Assembly: GCA_947044405.1 (NCBI GenBank)
Contig: CAMRHE010001079.1
Coordinates: 124,001 to 188,000, forward strand
Length of the DNA stretch: 64,000 bases
Reading direction: 5' to 3'
Source of the DNA: Leptodactylus fallax
Taxonomy: Eukaryota; Chordata; Amphibia; Anura; Leptodactylidae
Part shown: in pieces, positions 44,840 to 55,880 of the stretch
How positions within the stretch are numbered: the stretch's first letter is position 1
Layout: each line of letters begins with the position of its first letter
Position numbers and translations under genes: made by a program
The notes under the pieces: generated by a model
The model's input: only the letters and a program-made list of their open reading frames with translations
Databases searched by the model: none
What the model was told of the DNA's origin: nothing

Positions 44840-45240
44840 CCATGAGCTTCAAGTTACGCCCTTAGTGTGAGTTATGTTATAGTAAATCTGTCAGGCCAAT
44901 GTGTACCTGCCTGCATCTCTGCCATGTATCTATGTAGATGGAGTTGAGTACAATGGTAAAGCAAGGAGCTGTCCGCTAACCCTGCTTCATCATTCAGCCC
45001 CTGTCTCTGTGAGGATCACAATGAGGTAGACAATATAGCGTGGGGGCCATAATGAACAGCGCATTATACTGTATGGGTCACAATGAGGTTGATATTATAC
45101 TGGAAACAAAGTGAGGGGGCATTATACTGTGGAAACCATAATGAGGTAGATAATATAGTGTGGTGCCCTAATGAGCAGGGCATTACACTGCAGGGGGCAT
45201 TATACTGTGGAGGCAACAATAAGCAGGGGATAAGGGGACA
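44840..45240. repeat. Degenerate hAT-type tandem sequence
   Basis: CATAATGAGGTAGA, GCATTATACTGT and GGGGGCCATAATGA recur irregularly at 45010-45240. They resemble the array units around hAT-A3. AAGTTACGCCCTTAG near 44853 could be a decayed hAT end. Confidence 0.5.
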
Positions 45241-45420
45241 TTAATAATAATACATTTTATTTATATAGCACCAACATATTCCGCAGCACTGTACAATTTG
45301 TGGGGTTCAAGTACAGACAAAAAAGATACATTACAAATAAAACAGTCAATTCAGACACTGGGACTGAGGGCCCTGCTCGCAAGAGCTTACAATCTATGAG
45401 GTAGAGGGGGGTGACACAGG

Positions 45421-45462
45421 AGGTAGCAGGGGCAGCATCGGAGGTAGCAGGGGCAGCATCGG
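45421..45462. repeat. 21-bp tandem duplication
   Basis: Two exact copies of AGGTAGCAGGGGCAGCATCGG lie in the LINE 3' region, followed by the start of a third. Confidence 0.9.
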
Positions 45463-45728
45463 AGGTAGCATTGCGTGTACAATGGTCAGACAATTTTGTA
45501 ATCGAGGTTACTGTCATTACACATATATAAAGCTGTATGAGCTGTCACCAGTCGAGTCCTTTAACATGCAGATGGTGCCTGGACATATAAAGTTAGTCTG
45601 ATACAGCATCATATCATGTGAGTTAATGTGGGAGCGTAAACAGAGGAGGGTATGTTTTAGGGTTTCTAACTACCAAAGGGTTTACATTAGTAATTGTGAT
45701 AGGCCTGTCTGAAAAAATGTGTCTTTAG

Positions 45729-45920
45729 TTAGCGCTTGAAGCTGTAGAAATTGGGAGTTAATCTTATTATCTGGGATAGAGCATTCCAGAGAAGTGGTAC
45801 AACTCGGGAGAAGTCTTGCATATGAGCGTGGGAGGTTCTGACAATAGAGGACGTTAGTTTTAGGTCATTGAGTGACTGGAGATGTTGTGGAAAAATATTA
45901 GAAAATGGCTTGAGAATCAA
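45729..45920 (-). pseudogene. L2-like ORF2 terminal block
   Basis: The sequence DFSRVVPLLWNALSQIIRLT is followed by NFYSFKR, then a stop codon where the family continues with LKTHFF (still readable after the stop). This is the C-terminal segment of the L2 polyprotein, separated from its upstream part by the LTR insertion. It is non-functional. Confidence 0.8.
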
Positions 45921-45933
45921 TAATCAACTATAT

Positions 45934-46440
45934 TGTGTCTATCACTTTAAGGGAGTAATTTCTGAAGAAGTTTATTCATTAGAATGTCCTATTGTTTGAA
46001 AGCCCTTCTCACGCTTCATAGACGAGGTCTTTTGATAAGAGTGTCCGATTGTATGTTTTACCCCCTTGCCTCCCCTTTACTCCCTTATTCTCTTCGTGTG
46101 GGAACAAGATGTATTGTATGGGACAGGAGCTAGGTTTCAGTAAAGGTGTTTTAATGTAACATTTCAAGGTCTACTGACAAAGAAGAGCCTATGTGGTCAG
46201 ATAGCTAATTATGCATCCAAGATGGTGGATACCGAAAGTCCATGTGCTAGCCACGTGCGGGCCATGCAGAAAGCCCACTTATCCTTAACCAATTGTATTG
46301 CATGCTTTGTGTGAGGTATTCTGTGATGTGTAAACTGGCATAAAGCCATTATTTTCCTTTATAATCCTGTACTCTGCCTCAATAAAGAAGAGAATTATCA
46401 TAGAGAATCACCTGTCTCTGTGTTGATTCGCCAAGCACGA
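45934..46440 (+). mobile_element. Probable solo LTR inside L2 LINE
   Basis: About 500 bp of unrelated sequence interrupts the L2 frame. It carries CCTCAATAAAGAAG near 46377, a typical polyadenylation signal, followed by a CTGTCTCTGTGTTGATTCGC stretch as at an LTR 3' end. No retroviral genes lie beside it. The boundaries are approximate, since no clean target duplication could be read in the TTAATTAA-rich flank. A retrovirus-like origin is inferred. Confidence 0.55.
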
Positions 46441-46441
46441 T

Positions 46442-46960
46442 TTAATTAATTAATTTGGACATCTCCTGACAATTAGAGAGTGGAACAGGTTGGGTTCTGA
46501 TGACAGAGAGCACGGGTTGGGCGATAGAGAGAGATGAGGGAGGAAATGTGGGAGGTGCAGCATTATGGAGAGCCTTGTGGATGAGGGTGATAAGTTTATA
46601 TTGTATTCTGTATTGAATAGGCAGCCAATGTAGTGACCGGCACAGACCAGAGGCATTGCTATAGCGTCTAGACTGATAGATGAGCCTGGCCGCCGCATTC
46701 AGAATAGATTGTAGAGGGGAGAGTTTAGTAAGGGGAAGACCTATTAGTAAGGAGTTACAGTAGTCAAGGCCAGAGTGAATCAGGGCAACAGTAAGTGTCT
46801 TTAGTGTATCTGTGGTAAGGAAAGGGCGGATTCTGGAGATGTTTTTGAGGTGGAGATGACATGAGTGTGCCAGTGATTGGATATGGGGGGTGAAGGAAAG
46901 GTCTGAGTCAAACATAACCCCGAGGCAGCGGGCATTGTGTCGGAGACAGTAAAAGGCCAT
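46442..46960 (-). pseudogene. L2-like reverse transcriptase C-terminal part
   Basis: The 172-codon frame contains LGVMFDSDLSFTPHIQSL, then HLKNISRIRPFLTTDTLKTL, then LDYCNSLLIGLPLTKLSPLQ with NAAARLI, and SLHWLPIQYRIQYKL. This is the thumb and C-terminal region of L2/CR1 reverse transcriptases, downstream of the catalytic YxDD motif, which is not present. The frame ends in the LTR insertion. It is a relic without an endonuclease or catalytic domain. Confidence 0.9.
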
Positions 46961-47183
46961 TATGCTCTGTGGCGCACAAAGGTATAGGCAGGGCAGGCCA
47001 ATGTGGGCACAGGTGGGTTGGAGGTATGGCTTACAATACCTACATATCCTAAGGAGTCCAGTGCGCAGATTTTGTTCCTCTTTCAGTCCTTTGAATGTCG
47101 GGCGTAGTCACAGCACATGTATAAAAATACCAGACAGCTTTCCGTATACATATGCTGAGGCATTAGGGCGCCAATGGAGAGCC

Positions 47184-47202
47184 GTTTCCCATGGCAACCA
47201 AT
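47184..47202. promoter_or_regulatory. RFX-type X-box abutting CCAAT box
   Basis: GTTTCCCATGGCAAC is a near-palindromic RFX site. Its last C starts the overlapping CCAAT box at 47198-47202. The X-box/NF-Y pairing is a known promoter arrangement. Occupancy is inferred. Confidence 0.6.
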
Positions 47203-47267
47203 CAGGCGGCAGCAGCGCTGTTTATAACTGCGCCAGAGTTCCCCCCAGCCCGTCGCACACAAATGAT

Positions 47268-47277
47268 GTCACGTGAG
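47268..47277. promoter_or_regulatory. E-box resembling a CLEAR element
   Basis: GTCACGTGAG has a CACGTG core and a one-base deviation from the palindromic GTCACGTGAC preferred by TFEB, USF and MITF-type factors. Confidence 0.5.
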
Positions 47278-47550
47278 AGAGACGTGACTTACATTCTTCT
47301 GTTGGGTGGAACAATATGGCAGGCTGCAGGCGAGTGTAGCAAAATGCCTCGTGCGGCCATTTGGTGTAGCAACAGGGCGGCCGAGCTGACAAGATATTCC
47401 GGGTGCGGTCTGCTGTGTGGGCGGGGCATGGGCCGTAGCATTGTCAGTCCCGCCTAGTTTCCGTGTCAGACTAGAGAGCGAGGAGCGCATCATCTTCCGG
47501 AGCTGCTGTTGCTTCTGTCCCGTGTGTCTCGGCGGCGGAGCTGAGGGAAG

Positions 47551-47723
47551 ATGTCTGCACTCTCGGCCTGGTTATGGAATGAACGCTTCTGGCTCCCACA
47601 GAACGTCACCTGGGCCGACCTGGCGGACACGGAGAGCGGGGAGCAGTACCCGCGGGCTGGACATCTCCTCTACGCCTTCCCCACAGCGCTGGGGCTCTTC
47701 GCATTAAGGCTACTGTTTGAGAG
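47551..47723 (+). CDS. cers5: Ceramide synthase (CERS5-like), coding exon 1
   Basis: Ceramide synthases are ER membrane enzymes that N-acylate sphinganine or sphingosine with fatty acyl-CoA. CERS5 and CERS6 favour C16 chains. This exon encodes 57 residues plus two bases. The start MSALSAWLWNERFWLP is followed by QNVTWADL and then a hydrophobic stretch (about residues 39-56) that is the first membrane segment, ending RLLFE. The N-terminal W..ERFWLP.NV.WADL signature is specific to this family. The YPR motif and HLL.FP spacing fit CERS5 better than CERS6. The ATG at 47551 has A at -3, lies where the family's start does, and follows a CpG-rich promoter. The exon ends AG|GTGAGA, a good donor in phase 2. 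The homeobox-like and TLC catalytic domains lie beyond the window. Family call is near certain; the paralogue is less so. Confidence 0.92.
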
Positions 47724-48620
47724 GTGAGACACAGGAGTGATGCCCGGCATCATCTCCTGCCCACCCGGCCTGCGCCCGGCACAGACCCTGGATGTGGACA
47801 CTGACGAGCAGTTCATTGTGTCTGTACGATCACATCTGCACGCCTGTGGTGAGCAGCCCCTGTCACTAGCAGCATGGCCCTTAAAGGGGAACTCCTCCTA
47901 ACAATACTCATCCATTGAGCACATAGAGGTTTAAGCACTGTGGTCCTGGTGTGGAGCCATAGGTGGCAGAGCTGTGCCATGATTTGGCAGAGGGTAAGGT
48001 TTTGGTAACCCATGGCAACAGTTTTATAAAGGATGGGGTTCCCATTGCTTGAAGCTTAACAGGGTGATATCAGGCAATTGCAGGCATGTCTGCTGCGCAC
48101 CTAGGTTTACTGAGAGTCTACCTATTAATATTGAGGGTTTGAGATTACTATAGGGGCATGGTCTGGGGGTCTTACATTAAACGGGTGGTACCACAAAAAT
48201 TGTTGACAAACTGATGATCAGTGGGAATCTGGCAGCTGATGACCCCCACACCGATCCTGAGAAAGGGAGTGCTTGTTCAGAATGTAGCAGTGGATGTAGA
48301 TGGCGCGCCTCGGCTGCAGTCATTTTAGTAGGAGACTGAAGTAGCCGAGTACTGTACTTTAGCCATTTCCTTCTCTCCCATTAAAATGAATGGAGCACTG
48401 CTGAAACTTTTGCAACTTGTCCCCTATCCATAAATACATTTTGTGGCACAGCCTCTGTAAAGGGGTTTTCTGGCACTCTTAAATTGATGTCCTGTCCTTC
48501 GGATAGCTTATCAATTGTAGGTGTGTGGGGATCCGACACCCAGGACCGCTGTGGACAGTTAGTTGAAGTGGCAGTGACACCCCCAGGCTGTGTGACGTCG
48601 TATTTATCGGTCACATAGCC

Positions 48621-48799
48621 TGATCAATTTTTGAAAATTGCAGCATGTCAATTATATCTACGGAAACGCTGGTGTTTTCTGTATAGGTATAATAAGTGCA
48701 GAAAGTCCTCAGAGGAAATCTCTGCGAGAACGCAATGAAAAACGCTGTGGAAAAAATTGTGATTTCTGCAGCGTGTTTTTGCTGCAGCTTGTCTTAGCC
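48621..48799. mobile_element. Harbinger-like MITE, left half missing
   Basis: The right part runs from GAAAATTGCAGCATGTCAAT to GCAGCTTGTCTTAGCC, with CGGAAACGCTGG and CAGAAAGTCC words of the family. The next bases, TTAAAGGGGTTGTC, start another TTAA-type terminus. Confidence 0.75.
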
Positions 48800-49135
48800 T
48801 TAAAGGGGTTGTCAGACTAACTTTAAAATGGGCAAATGCAGCTGATTGTGCCCTGTGCTGCCAGCCTTGTCAACACGGTTTCTGGTCCTTGTCAGACCAC
48901 AAATGATCACATGTCTACAGACACCATTTGTGGACAAGTCACTGCTGAGGCTGGCTGCAGCAGTCATGTGACCAGAAACTAGGACATCGTGACTTCTGGT
49001 CCGCCAGGAGATTTGGTCTAGGGTCTAATATTAATAAAGGGGGTCTGAATATATTTAACTATCTCTGTAGCGGCAAGTGTGGGTACTGCACTGCTGTCCC
49101 ATTGAAATATAGGGAGCAGGGATAAATTACCTTAA

Positions 49136-49543
49136 AGAGGACCTTTCATGTCCTCAGGCACATGCGTTTTATATGCCGCTAGAAAGCCGAATTCAGCACA
49201 CTGTTGGCTTTTCCGTTATGTGCCACGGGCCTGGAGATATCGGTGCTGTTAGTTTTCTGCCTATTATCAGAAGGGCGTTCCTGACAGTATAGCTGGGCTG
49301 TGAGGAACGCCCCTCCCTGACAGTACTCCTCCATAGCCCTGTACGGTCAGAGGGGGGCGTTCCTTACCACCCAGTGATGACGCTGAGCCCAGCTAGACTG
49401 TCAGGAACGCCCTTCTGACTGGGCAGAGATCTCCAGCCCTGGGGCACATAACAGGAAAGCTGACAGTGCGCTGAATTCAGCGCACTGTCAGCTTTTTAGC
49501 GGTATATAAAACCGCATGTGCCTGAGGACCTGAAAAGTCCTCT
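49136..49543. mobile_element. TTAA-flanked foldback MITE, copy 3
   Basis: The termini AGAGGACCTTTCATGTCCTC and its inverse are flanked by TTAA at 49132-49135 and 49544-49547. The arms contain GGAGATATCGG and GAATTCAGCGCACTGTCAGC-type words as in copies 1 and 2. It could form a long hairpin in the intron transcript. Confidence 0.9.
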
Positions 49544-49988
49544 TTAAATCGCTGCAACAGTTTGTACAGTGAGTGAGCAACACTACTCGCGGTATTGTTT
49601 ACATATCGTGAGCCGTGCTGCCTTGGTACCGGTGGTTGTAGGGGTCCTGGGTTTTGGACCTCCACAGATCCTTATCCTAAGGATAGGCCATCAGTATTAG
49701 AAATTGGATAACCCCTTTAAAGAGGATCTGTCATGGGGCTGTCAAAGAAAAGCCAAGTACTGTGCTAGGGTATCTCCAGCAGTCACATAGAATTTAGATA
49801 CTTGTGATAGTCGGAGGCCTACTGCTCAGATACTTATCCTATGTAAGGGTAGAAGTTAAAGTTTGTGATAGTTTTACCACAAATTAATTTTATATTTTGT
49901 GTTGACCAGCCCTATCTATATGCTCAGGATCACCACCTCTGGTGGACCTGATGTCTAAAGAAAAAAAAGCCCTTTTTTATATGCCTTA

Positions 49989-50178
49989 CGCTAGGTTCAC
50001 ACTAGAGTTTGAACACTCCCCCGTTTAAAACTCATAAAACTGTCGGAAACCCTGCGGACCCCATTATAGTCTATGGGGTCCGCAGGTTTCTGCGTGTAAT
50101 CACTTTTTAAGCGGACAGGGTGTCCATCTTTCAGGTCCCCATGCGGACGGAAACCTGAACGCTAGTGTGAACCTAGCG
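49989..50178. mobile_element. Intact TTA-flanked CTAGGTTCAC MITE
   Basis: The termini CGCTAGGTTCACACTAG and CTAGTGTGAACCTAGCG are exact inverted copies. The TTA duplication (49986-49988 and 50179-50181) is exact. The centre CCCATTATAGTCTATGGG is palindromic. It is the best-preserved copy here and defines the family. Confidence 0.9.
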
Positions 50179-50181
50179 TTA

Positions 50182-52314
50182 CTGAGGTATATGGATGTAA
50201 TAGGGTGGTGTCTCGTGCTTTAACTGGCTATACAAAGAGCATCTTGTCCTCTGGGGACCATGCTGTATTGTGCATTAGGTAGTTCAACACGTGCCATATA
50301 GTGCTTTCTTACGCCTCTGCAGGGGAAATGAGTATTTGCTGGTCACTTCCCCCTATAATAATAGCTAAAACGTGGCCACCCGCTGATGAGCAGTCTTTCT
50401 ATACTGGTAATTGATAGCTGTTTTTAAGCATATACGGTAAAAATGCCACTGTATTTACCAATGTTAGTCAACAGGGCAGTACACATGTTGCCCAAGCTGC
50501 CTACGGCTATGATTGCACGACTGAAATCACCCTATAGCCATGTTATACAATGATGACTTTGTATGCTGCCTGCACTGCTGACCTGCTGTTATTGCTTGCT
50601 TCTGTTATGGACATTGGCTGCTGTGATCATAATGCTTATGTAAGGTGCAAAGGTTGTCTTTTGAGATATAATAGCTGTGGCCTTCATTTGACTAATTCAG
50701 ATTTATTGTCACATTTCAGAGCAGGCCTCTGTGACAATAATAACCTACAGCAATTTAAATCCCTTTTTTTAGATGAATCTAAAGCTAATATTATTTGTGT
50801 CTGTATAATATAAATATATAATTTTTTTTTTTTTTTATAAAGGAGAAATTATTTGGTGCCCCAATTATATTGCTTAGAATGGTATACTAGAACTACAGGC
50901 TAGGATTTATTGGTAACATGTAGCAAATCAGCTGTGGCCTTTCAGGGTGGAATCCAAAACTACACATACAAAAGTATAGTACAATGTATGTGAATAGTGT
51001 TCAGTAAATCCCCATCCACATACCGAGGGCAAACTCTGAGCAGATTGAAGGCATACTATGATTTCCAAAAACAGTGAGGGGAATTTATTAAGGCTGGTGT
51101 TTCCTACGCCTTTCTTAGTAAAGTAACTGACTAGCACAAGACGTACCTGCGTTATCAAGAGGCTTCGGTCCCTTAATAAATGAAGCACATGCCTGTGTAC
51201 CAGAGAGCAAAAATTTGCATCAGTCTGAAACTGGCATAGCTTTTCTGTATAGCCCACGCCAGTTTTCAGACATGAGTTATAAATATGTTGTGCCAAGATG
51301 TTGTAAGAAGTAGAAAGGAAAGTATCTGAACGGGGGATCTGCCCTTCTGATAGAGCTTAAATGGCACATCAGGCACAAAAACTAACTGCACTTGTTGCTC
51401 GGGAATGGTGGAACGCATACTCCGTCAGCCATCTTGGTTTTCATCCTACATGAATGTACTACACAGGCGCAGTACGCTCGTGTAGTTCTGAGAAATGTAC
51501 AGCAAGAAAGAAAAAATGGCCAAAATATAATTGAACCGAAGATAAAAATACTAAATCTGTGATCTGTTCAGATAAAGCGCTCCCAGCTGAAATTATCCTT
51601 GTCATATGAATAATAAAGGTAATATGATGAAATTGAGTTGAAGATAAAAAATAGGACTCCTATCACCAAAACCAAACCCTATAGAGGAAGGTCTGAGGAA
51701 GAAAACACTAATTCCATGCCCAAGCATGGTGTAAGTATGTATGATCAATTCCTCCCTTTCAAAAGATGTTAAACTATCCTCTCTCTTTGGGAGATGAGGG
51801 AGACAGATGCTGCTGATGATGCAGCAGAAGAGGAGGCAGAACAAGGGAGCTCATCATCGGAGGGGGCATGAATACAACGGCCAGGAGGAGGGAGCGAACA
51901 CACTGAAGGGTATGATGCTGCTGTGCTTGGAATACGGGGAACTGCCCCCTGTGCTCCGTGATCTTCATTTACATATTTGCAAAAAAACGATTTTATGCAA
52001 AAACCACTGCCTGGAAAACAGATAGAAAGGTAGGACTAGAATAGCCTTTAGAAAGTCTATTCCATTATGAGGTTAGTGAAAAATGTGTTTTCTGAATGAT
52101 AGACTCCCTTTAAGATCGCATGAATTGCTGCCTTTCCCTCCATTCAGTTTCACAGGAGTTATTGAAGCAGCCACACAAGCCTTCTCACTTATTCCCTAGC
52201 AAACTTACCTGGTGGAGCTGGGGATCAGAGGACCAAATGTAGAACCCTTACCCAGTAGATGTCCATGGCATATCTTGAGGATATACCATAAATGTCAAAG
52301 GTGTGAGAACCTTT
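50182..52314. other. Intronic, little recognisable
   Basis: No alternative exon is seen. A T-run of about 16 lies near 50821. The sequence 51355-51415 (CACATCAGGCACAAAAACTA) matches part of the palindromic MITE at 52694, and GATAGACTCCCTTTAA near 52100 is a TTAA-type terminus. Confidence 0.5.
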
Positions 52315-52317
52315 TTA

Positions 52318-52689
52318 GGCTAAGGCCCCACGTAGTGAGCTGCAGCCAAAAAAACTTTGTGGAAAAGACCACTGTGGAAATGCATCGCGTTTTTTTTTTC
52401 CTTGTTTTTCACAAGAAGTCCACAGAGTTTTCCTCTGTGGACTTTTTGCTCCTATTTATACCGATATGGATAACCCCAGTGTTTCCGTAGGTATAATTGA
52501 CATGTTGCGATTTTCAAAAACGCAGGTGTTTTTTAAATCGCAGCATTTCCACTGCAGATTTTTTCCTGCAATGTGTGGAATTCTGGGTAATCCCATTCAC
52601 TTTGCAGGTACTGTAAAATGCAGAGTTTATTGCTGCGGAGTTTCTGCCCTGGATAAATCGCTGAGTTTTCACAGCGTGGGGTCCTGGCC
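52318..52689. mobile_element. Harbinger-like MITE, TTA duplication
   Basis: The termini GGCTAAGGCCCCACG and CGTGGGGTCCTGGCC are flanked by exact TTA (52315-52317 and 52690-52692). The interior palindromic words match the family. Confidence 0.88.
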
Positions 52690-52693
52690 TTAA

Positions 52694-53019
52694 AGGACCT
52701 TGCACCACCTCCAACAAGCCAAGCTCTAATTTAATAGCTGCTGCTCCACTGATTCTGGCACACTTGGATTTTTTTTCTGTTCATTTTGGTGCCTGATAAG
52801 CTACTTAGGTTCTGTACTGTCAGGAAGGCGGTGTCAGGCAGCAGCAGACAAGGGGTGTGATTCTGAGCTCTGACATTGGCTGCCTCTGGTTGGAGCTCTG
52901 AATCATGTCACCGTGCCTGACACTGCCCTTCTGACATTACAGACTTTAAATAGCACATCAGGCACCAAAACTAACTGCACTTATTGCTTGGGAATGGTGA
53001 GGGTGGTGAAAGGTCCTCC
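52694..53019. mobile_element. TTAA-flanked palindromic MITE
   Basis: It starts AGGACCTTGCACCACC after TTAA (52690-52693) and ends GGTGGTGAAAGGTCCTCC before TTAA (53020-53023). The inner words TCTGACATT and GTGTCAGGCA occur in both orientations. It shares its left target with the preceding MITE. Confidence 0.85.
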
Positions 53020-53023
53020 TTAA

Positions 53024-55106
53024 GCTGGCCATACACATTACATAACTGTTGTCTGTGTATGGTGCAGCCCAGTGTCTACGGTCAGGGGACGGTAGGATCA
53101 GGCATGTTGAATTTTAACATGATGCACAACTTTTTATTTTGAAATGAACCTGTACACTTAGCATATATGTTCACATATATTGGCATGTTAGGAGAATGCT
53201 CACGGGTGTACCATCTATGGGCAGGATTAGTCATTGGTTGTAGTACAAATGCTGAGACGTCTACCAAACCTTGGACTTGAGGGCTCCTGGCCTTCATTCT
53301 TAAAGGAAAGGTGACAACGCATATAACATGTGGAGTATGCTGCAGGATGTCCGTGGCAAAAAACATTTGAAATTTCTGGCTTTCACTGCAGCTTTCAGCT
53401 CTGATCTCCAGGCGGCTGGATACAGGTTTTGACCTTTGCATTGTAAAGGTTGAAAACCGTGGTTGAACATGCAACAGTAATTGACAGGTTGAGTGTTCAA
53501 AACCCGCAGCTAAAAACTCCTTGATCTGCGTGTTTCTGCAGTATGTGGATAGGATTTGTTTAAATTCCATTCACTACACTGCTACAGTACTTCAGTGGGC
53601 TACCCCTGACTATTTCACAGCAGCCACCCCACTGTGACTACAAAACTTGTGTATTACAGCTCATCGCCTAGGTTTTAGACCACCTCTGGTATGGCTGGGC
53701 TGGTGACATCAGACCCTGTTCCAGCCACCTCCTATTCTCTTCACTATGATTGACAGCCAATGGAGTCTGTCAGGTCTTCAAAGTGCACTTAGCTGCTGAT
53801 CCCTAAGAAGGGCTAGGACACTGCTTGCCCAATGTCTCGAAGTCCAAAGATACTGTGCAGTTTAGTCTTAGGAGCCTGCTGCTGCCCAGACCTGTACCCC
53901 ACACAGTGTAAGCCCACACACTGAAACCAGAAAGTGAAGGAGAGGAGAGCAGGTGAAATCCTTAGATGGAAACGCCTTTAAGTGTTTCATGCGTAAAATT
54001 AAGACATTGCACCAAATAGTGCATCAAAACTGCATTGTTTTTTTCAGAGTTTCCGTTCTTGCCAGTAATCTCTACATGTAAATACACCTTTAGCCCTGCA
54101 GTTTGTGTCTTGGCTTATTTACGTCTCTTTGGCTATATCTAGCAGAGCTGTACTATAGCATTGATAAGCTCTGTGGACTCGAGTAGCATTACTGTATGCT
54201 GTAATCTTTGCGCCCAGTCTGGTTTTACACACTGTATTTTTTTCTGTAGAAGTGCATAAATTTAAACTTTTTTTTTTTTGTGTGTGTGGGGAAAAAGCAA
54301 CATGTAAACATAGGCTAAACAATGCCTTTGAAGTAAAATGTGTAGCCAGGCTAACCTCATCCCCAATTCTCTTTTTCCCTCCCTAGAGATATCAGCTGAT
54401 CAGGTGGGGTTTTCAGCAGTCTATATTATAACTTAATTTGTTGCTTTGAAGCTTTCATTGTGACATAATAGCACTTTATCTTCCTTTTGACGTTTCACGA
54501 GACTAGAATGACAGCAGGAGGGGCTGCTCCAGTCACTTGGTGTTGGGGGGAAACAGAGACCAGACGTGCATGTGATGTTGGTCATATGTTAAAGCTTATA
54601 TCAGCTACAAATAAAACCCAACATGGTACTCTTTTACACTGAGAAGGAGCGGCTGGCTTGATGGACTTTATTATGTACAGTGTTTCAATGGTACAGTCAG
54701 AGTTTTAAGGTACGTTCACATGGTGCACTTTTAGACTGCATTGCAAAAACCTGCATGCAGCTCTGAGGCTGGTTGTATCTTCTTTTTTTTTTTTTTTTTT
54801 TTTTTTTTATTACATGCCAAACATTTTAAAATGTTTCACCTATAAAATTTAAAAAACAAAAAAATGCACTAAAAACAGCCTCATAACTGCATTCAGTCTT
54901 TACTGTTGTAGTTTTAACTGCACCCATCTACACCATGTAAACGCACCCTTAACCACAACTAATGGAGACAAATTCTGTAGGCCATTAAAGCCAGCTGAGG
55001 TTATTGGATACTTTAGTTGTAGTATAAGCTGCCTGTCTGACATTGATAGTCAAGTTTAAGTGCTTGTCCAGCCCCTTGACAATTTTAAACACAGGTTTCC
55101 ACTAGT
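53024..55106. other. Intronic, little recognisable
   Basis: No exon is seen. AGCTGGCCATACACATTACA at the start is a dispersed repeat beginning also seen near 42912 and 62752. A T-run of about 27 lies near 54782-54808. Confidence 0.5.
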
Positions 55107-55343
55107 TTAAAGGGAGTCGACCTCCTTCCCCAAGAAAATTCTCCTGCCACCGCCGTGCTACAGAGAACATTACAGTGATAAACAACATTGATCTCAATGT
55201 AAACGCATGGCCATTATTAAACAGATCTGCTAAACAGATGTAAAAAATGTGATCTTAATTGTAAAGGGAGTCTACCACCTCCCCAAGCATATTCAACTAC
55301 CACCACTGTTACAAAGCACATTACAGTGATAAACATACCTTTC

Positions 55344-55397
<54 letters not shown>

Positions 55398-55880
55398 TTT
55401 GGTAGATTTGGAGAAAAAGATCTTTTAAGTCTTAAGCAAATTAGGTAGTTGGTGCACTGGGGGCGGGTCTTCAGCCCCAAGAACACTGCTCTTGCTGCTC
55501 AAGTAGGATGGGTGATGTCATAGCATTATGAGGATCAACTCTCACTGTACAGGATGACTCTGGCAGGAGATGGTAGTGGTCTGAGCAGCAAGTGCAAAGC
55601 CCCAGGAAGCTGAAGGCCCGCCCCCAGGGCACCAACTGCTTCATTTGCATAAGACGTCAAAGTTTTTTTTTGTTTTTTTTTTCTCCAAAGGATGGATACA
55701 TAACAGAGGTATATACTTGTACTTTGTAACACAGTGGTGGTAGGTGAATATAGTTGGGGGAGGTGATAGACATTCTTTAAAATGGCAAACTGAAAGACTC
55801 CATTCAGATCACATTTTTTACATTTGCTTAATAGATCTGTTTAATGGCTGACCATCTGTCTACATGGGGATCATTGTTTA
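55107..55880. repeat. Inverted pair of a TTAA-type repeat
   Basis: The block 55140-55340 (TTACAGTGATAAACA, AACAGATCTGCTAAACAGAT, GGGAGTCTACCACCTCCCC) is the inverse of about 55690-55880 (GGGGGAGGTGATAGACATTC and following). Arms are up to about 190 bp with mismatches. The loop contains an (AT)n tract and unrelated sequence. Confidence 0.8.
55350..55393. repeat. (AT)n microsatellite
   Basis: An uninterrupted AT dinucleotide run of about 44 bp in intron 1, inside the loop of the inverted pair. Confidence 0.95.

Larger units (their letters stand above)
45249..46960 (-). mobile_element. L2-like LINE split by an LTR
   Basis: Reading the minus strand from 46960, reverse transcriptase C-terminal coding is followed by an inserted LTR (about 45934-46440), the last coding block, and a 3' end that matches 49-222 (CAACATATTCCGCAGCACTG). 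It is 5' truncated near 46960. A 21-bp unit AGGTAGCAGGGGCAGCATCGG is duplicated in its tail at 45421-45462. Confidence 0.85.
47160..47550 (+). promoter_or_regulatory. CERS promoter and 5' leader
   Basis: The interval is GC- and CpG-rich compared with its surroundings and directly precedes the start codon. It contains an X-box with CCAAT (47184-47202), an extra CCAAT at 47171, a GTCACGTGAG E-box (47268-47277), a GC box GTGGGCGGGGC (47417-47427) and an ETS-like TCTTCCGG (47493-47500). No TATA box is placed convincingly. The transcription start is unknown. Multiple starts are expected for such a promoter. Confidence 0.75.
48462..49716. mobile_element. TTAA-type element with nested MITEs
   Basis: The left part, AAAGGGGTTTTCTGGCACTC through GACACCCAGGACC, is the imperfect inverse of the right part, GGGGTCCTGGGTTTTGGACC through GGATAACCCCT before TTAA (49717-49720). 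The left TTAA has mutated to TGTAA. A Harbinger-like fragment and a foldback MITE are inserted between the ends. Confidence 0.7.

Noticed and set aside
47417..47707. Alternative 96-codon frame overlapping ceramide synthase exon 1
   Set aside because: A different phase from the conserved CERS frame, with no homology. It is a GC-rich shadow.
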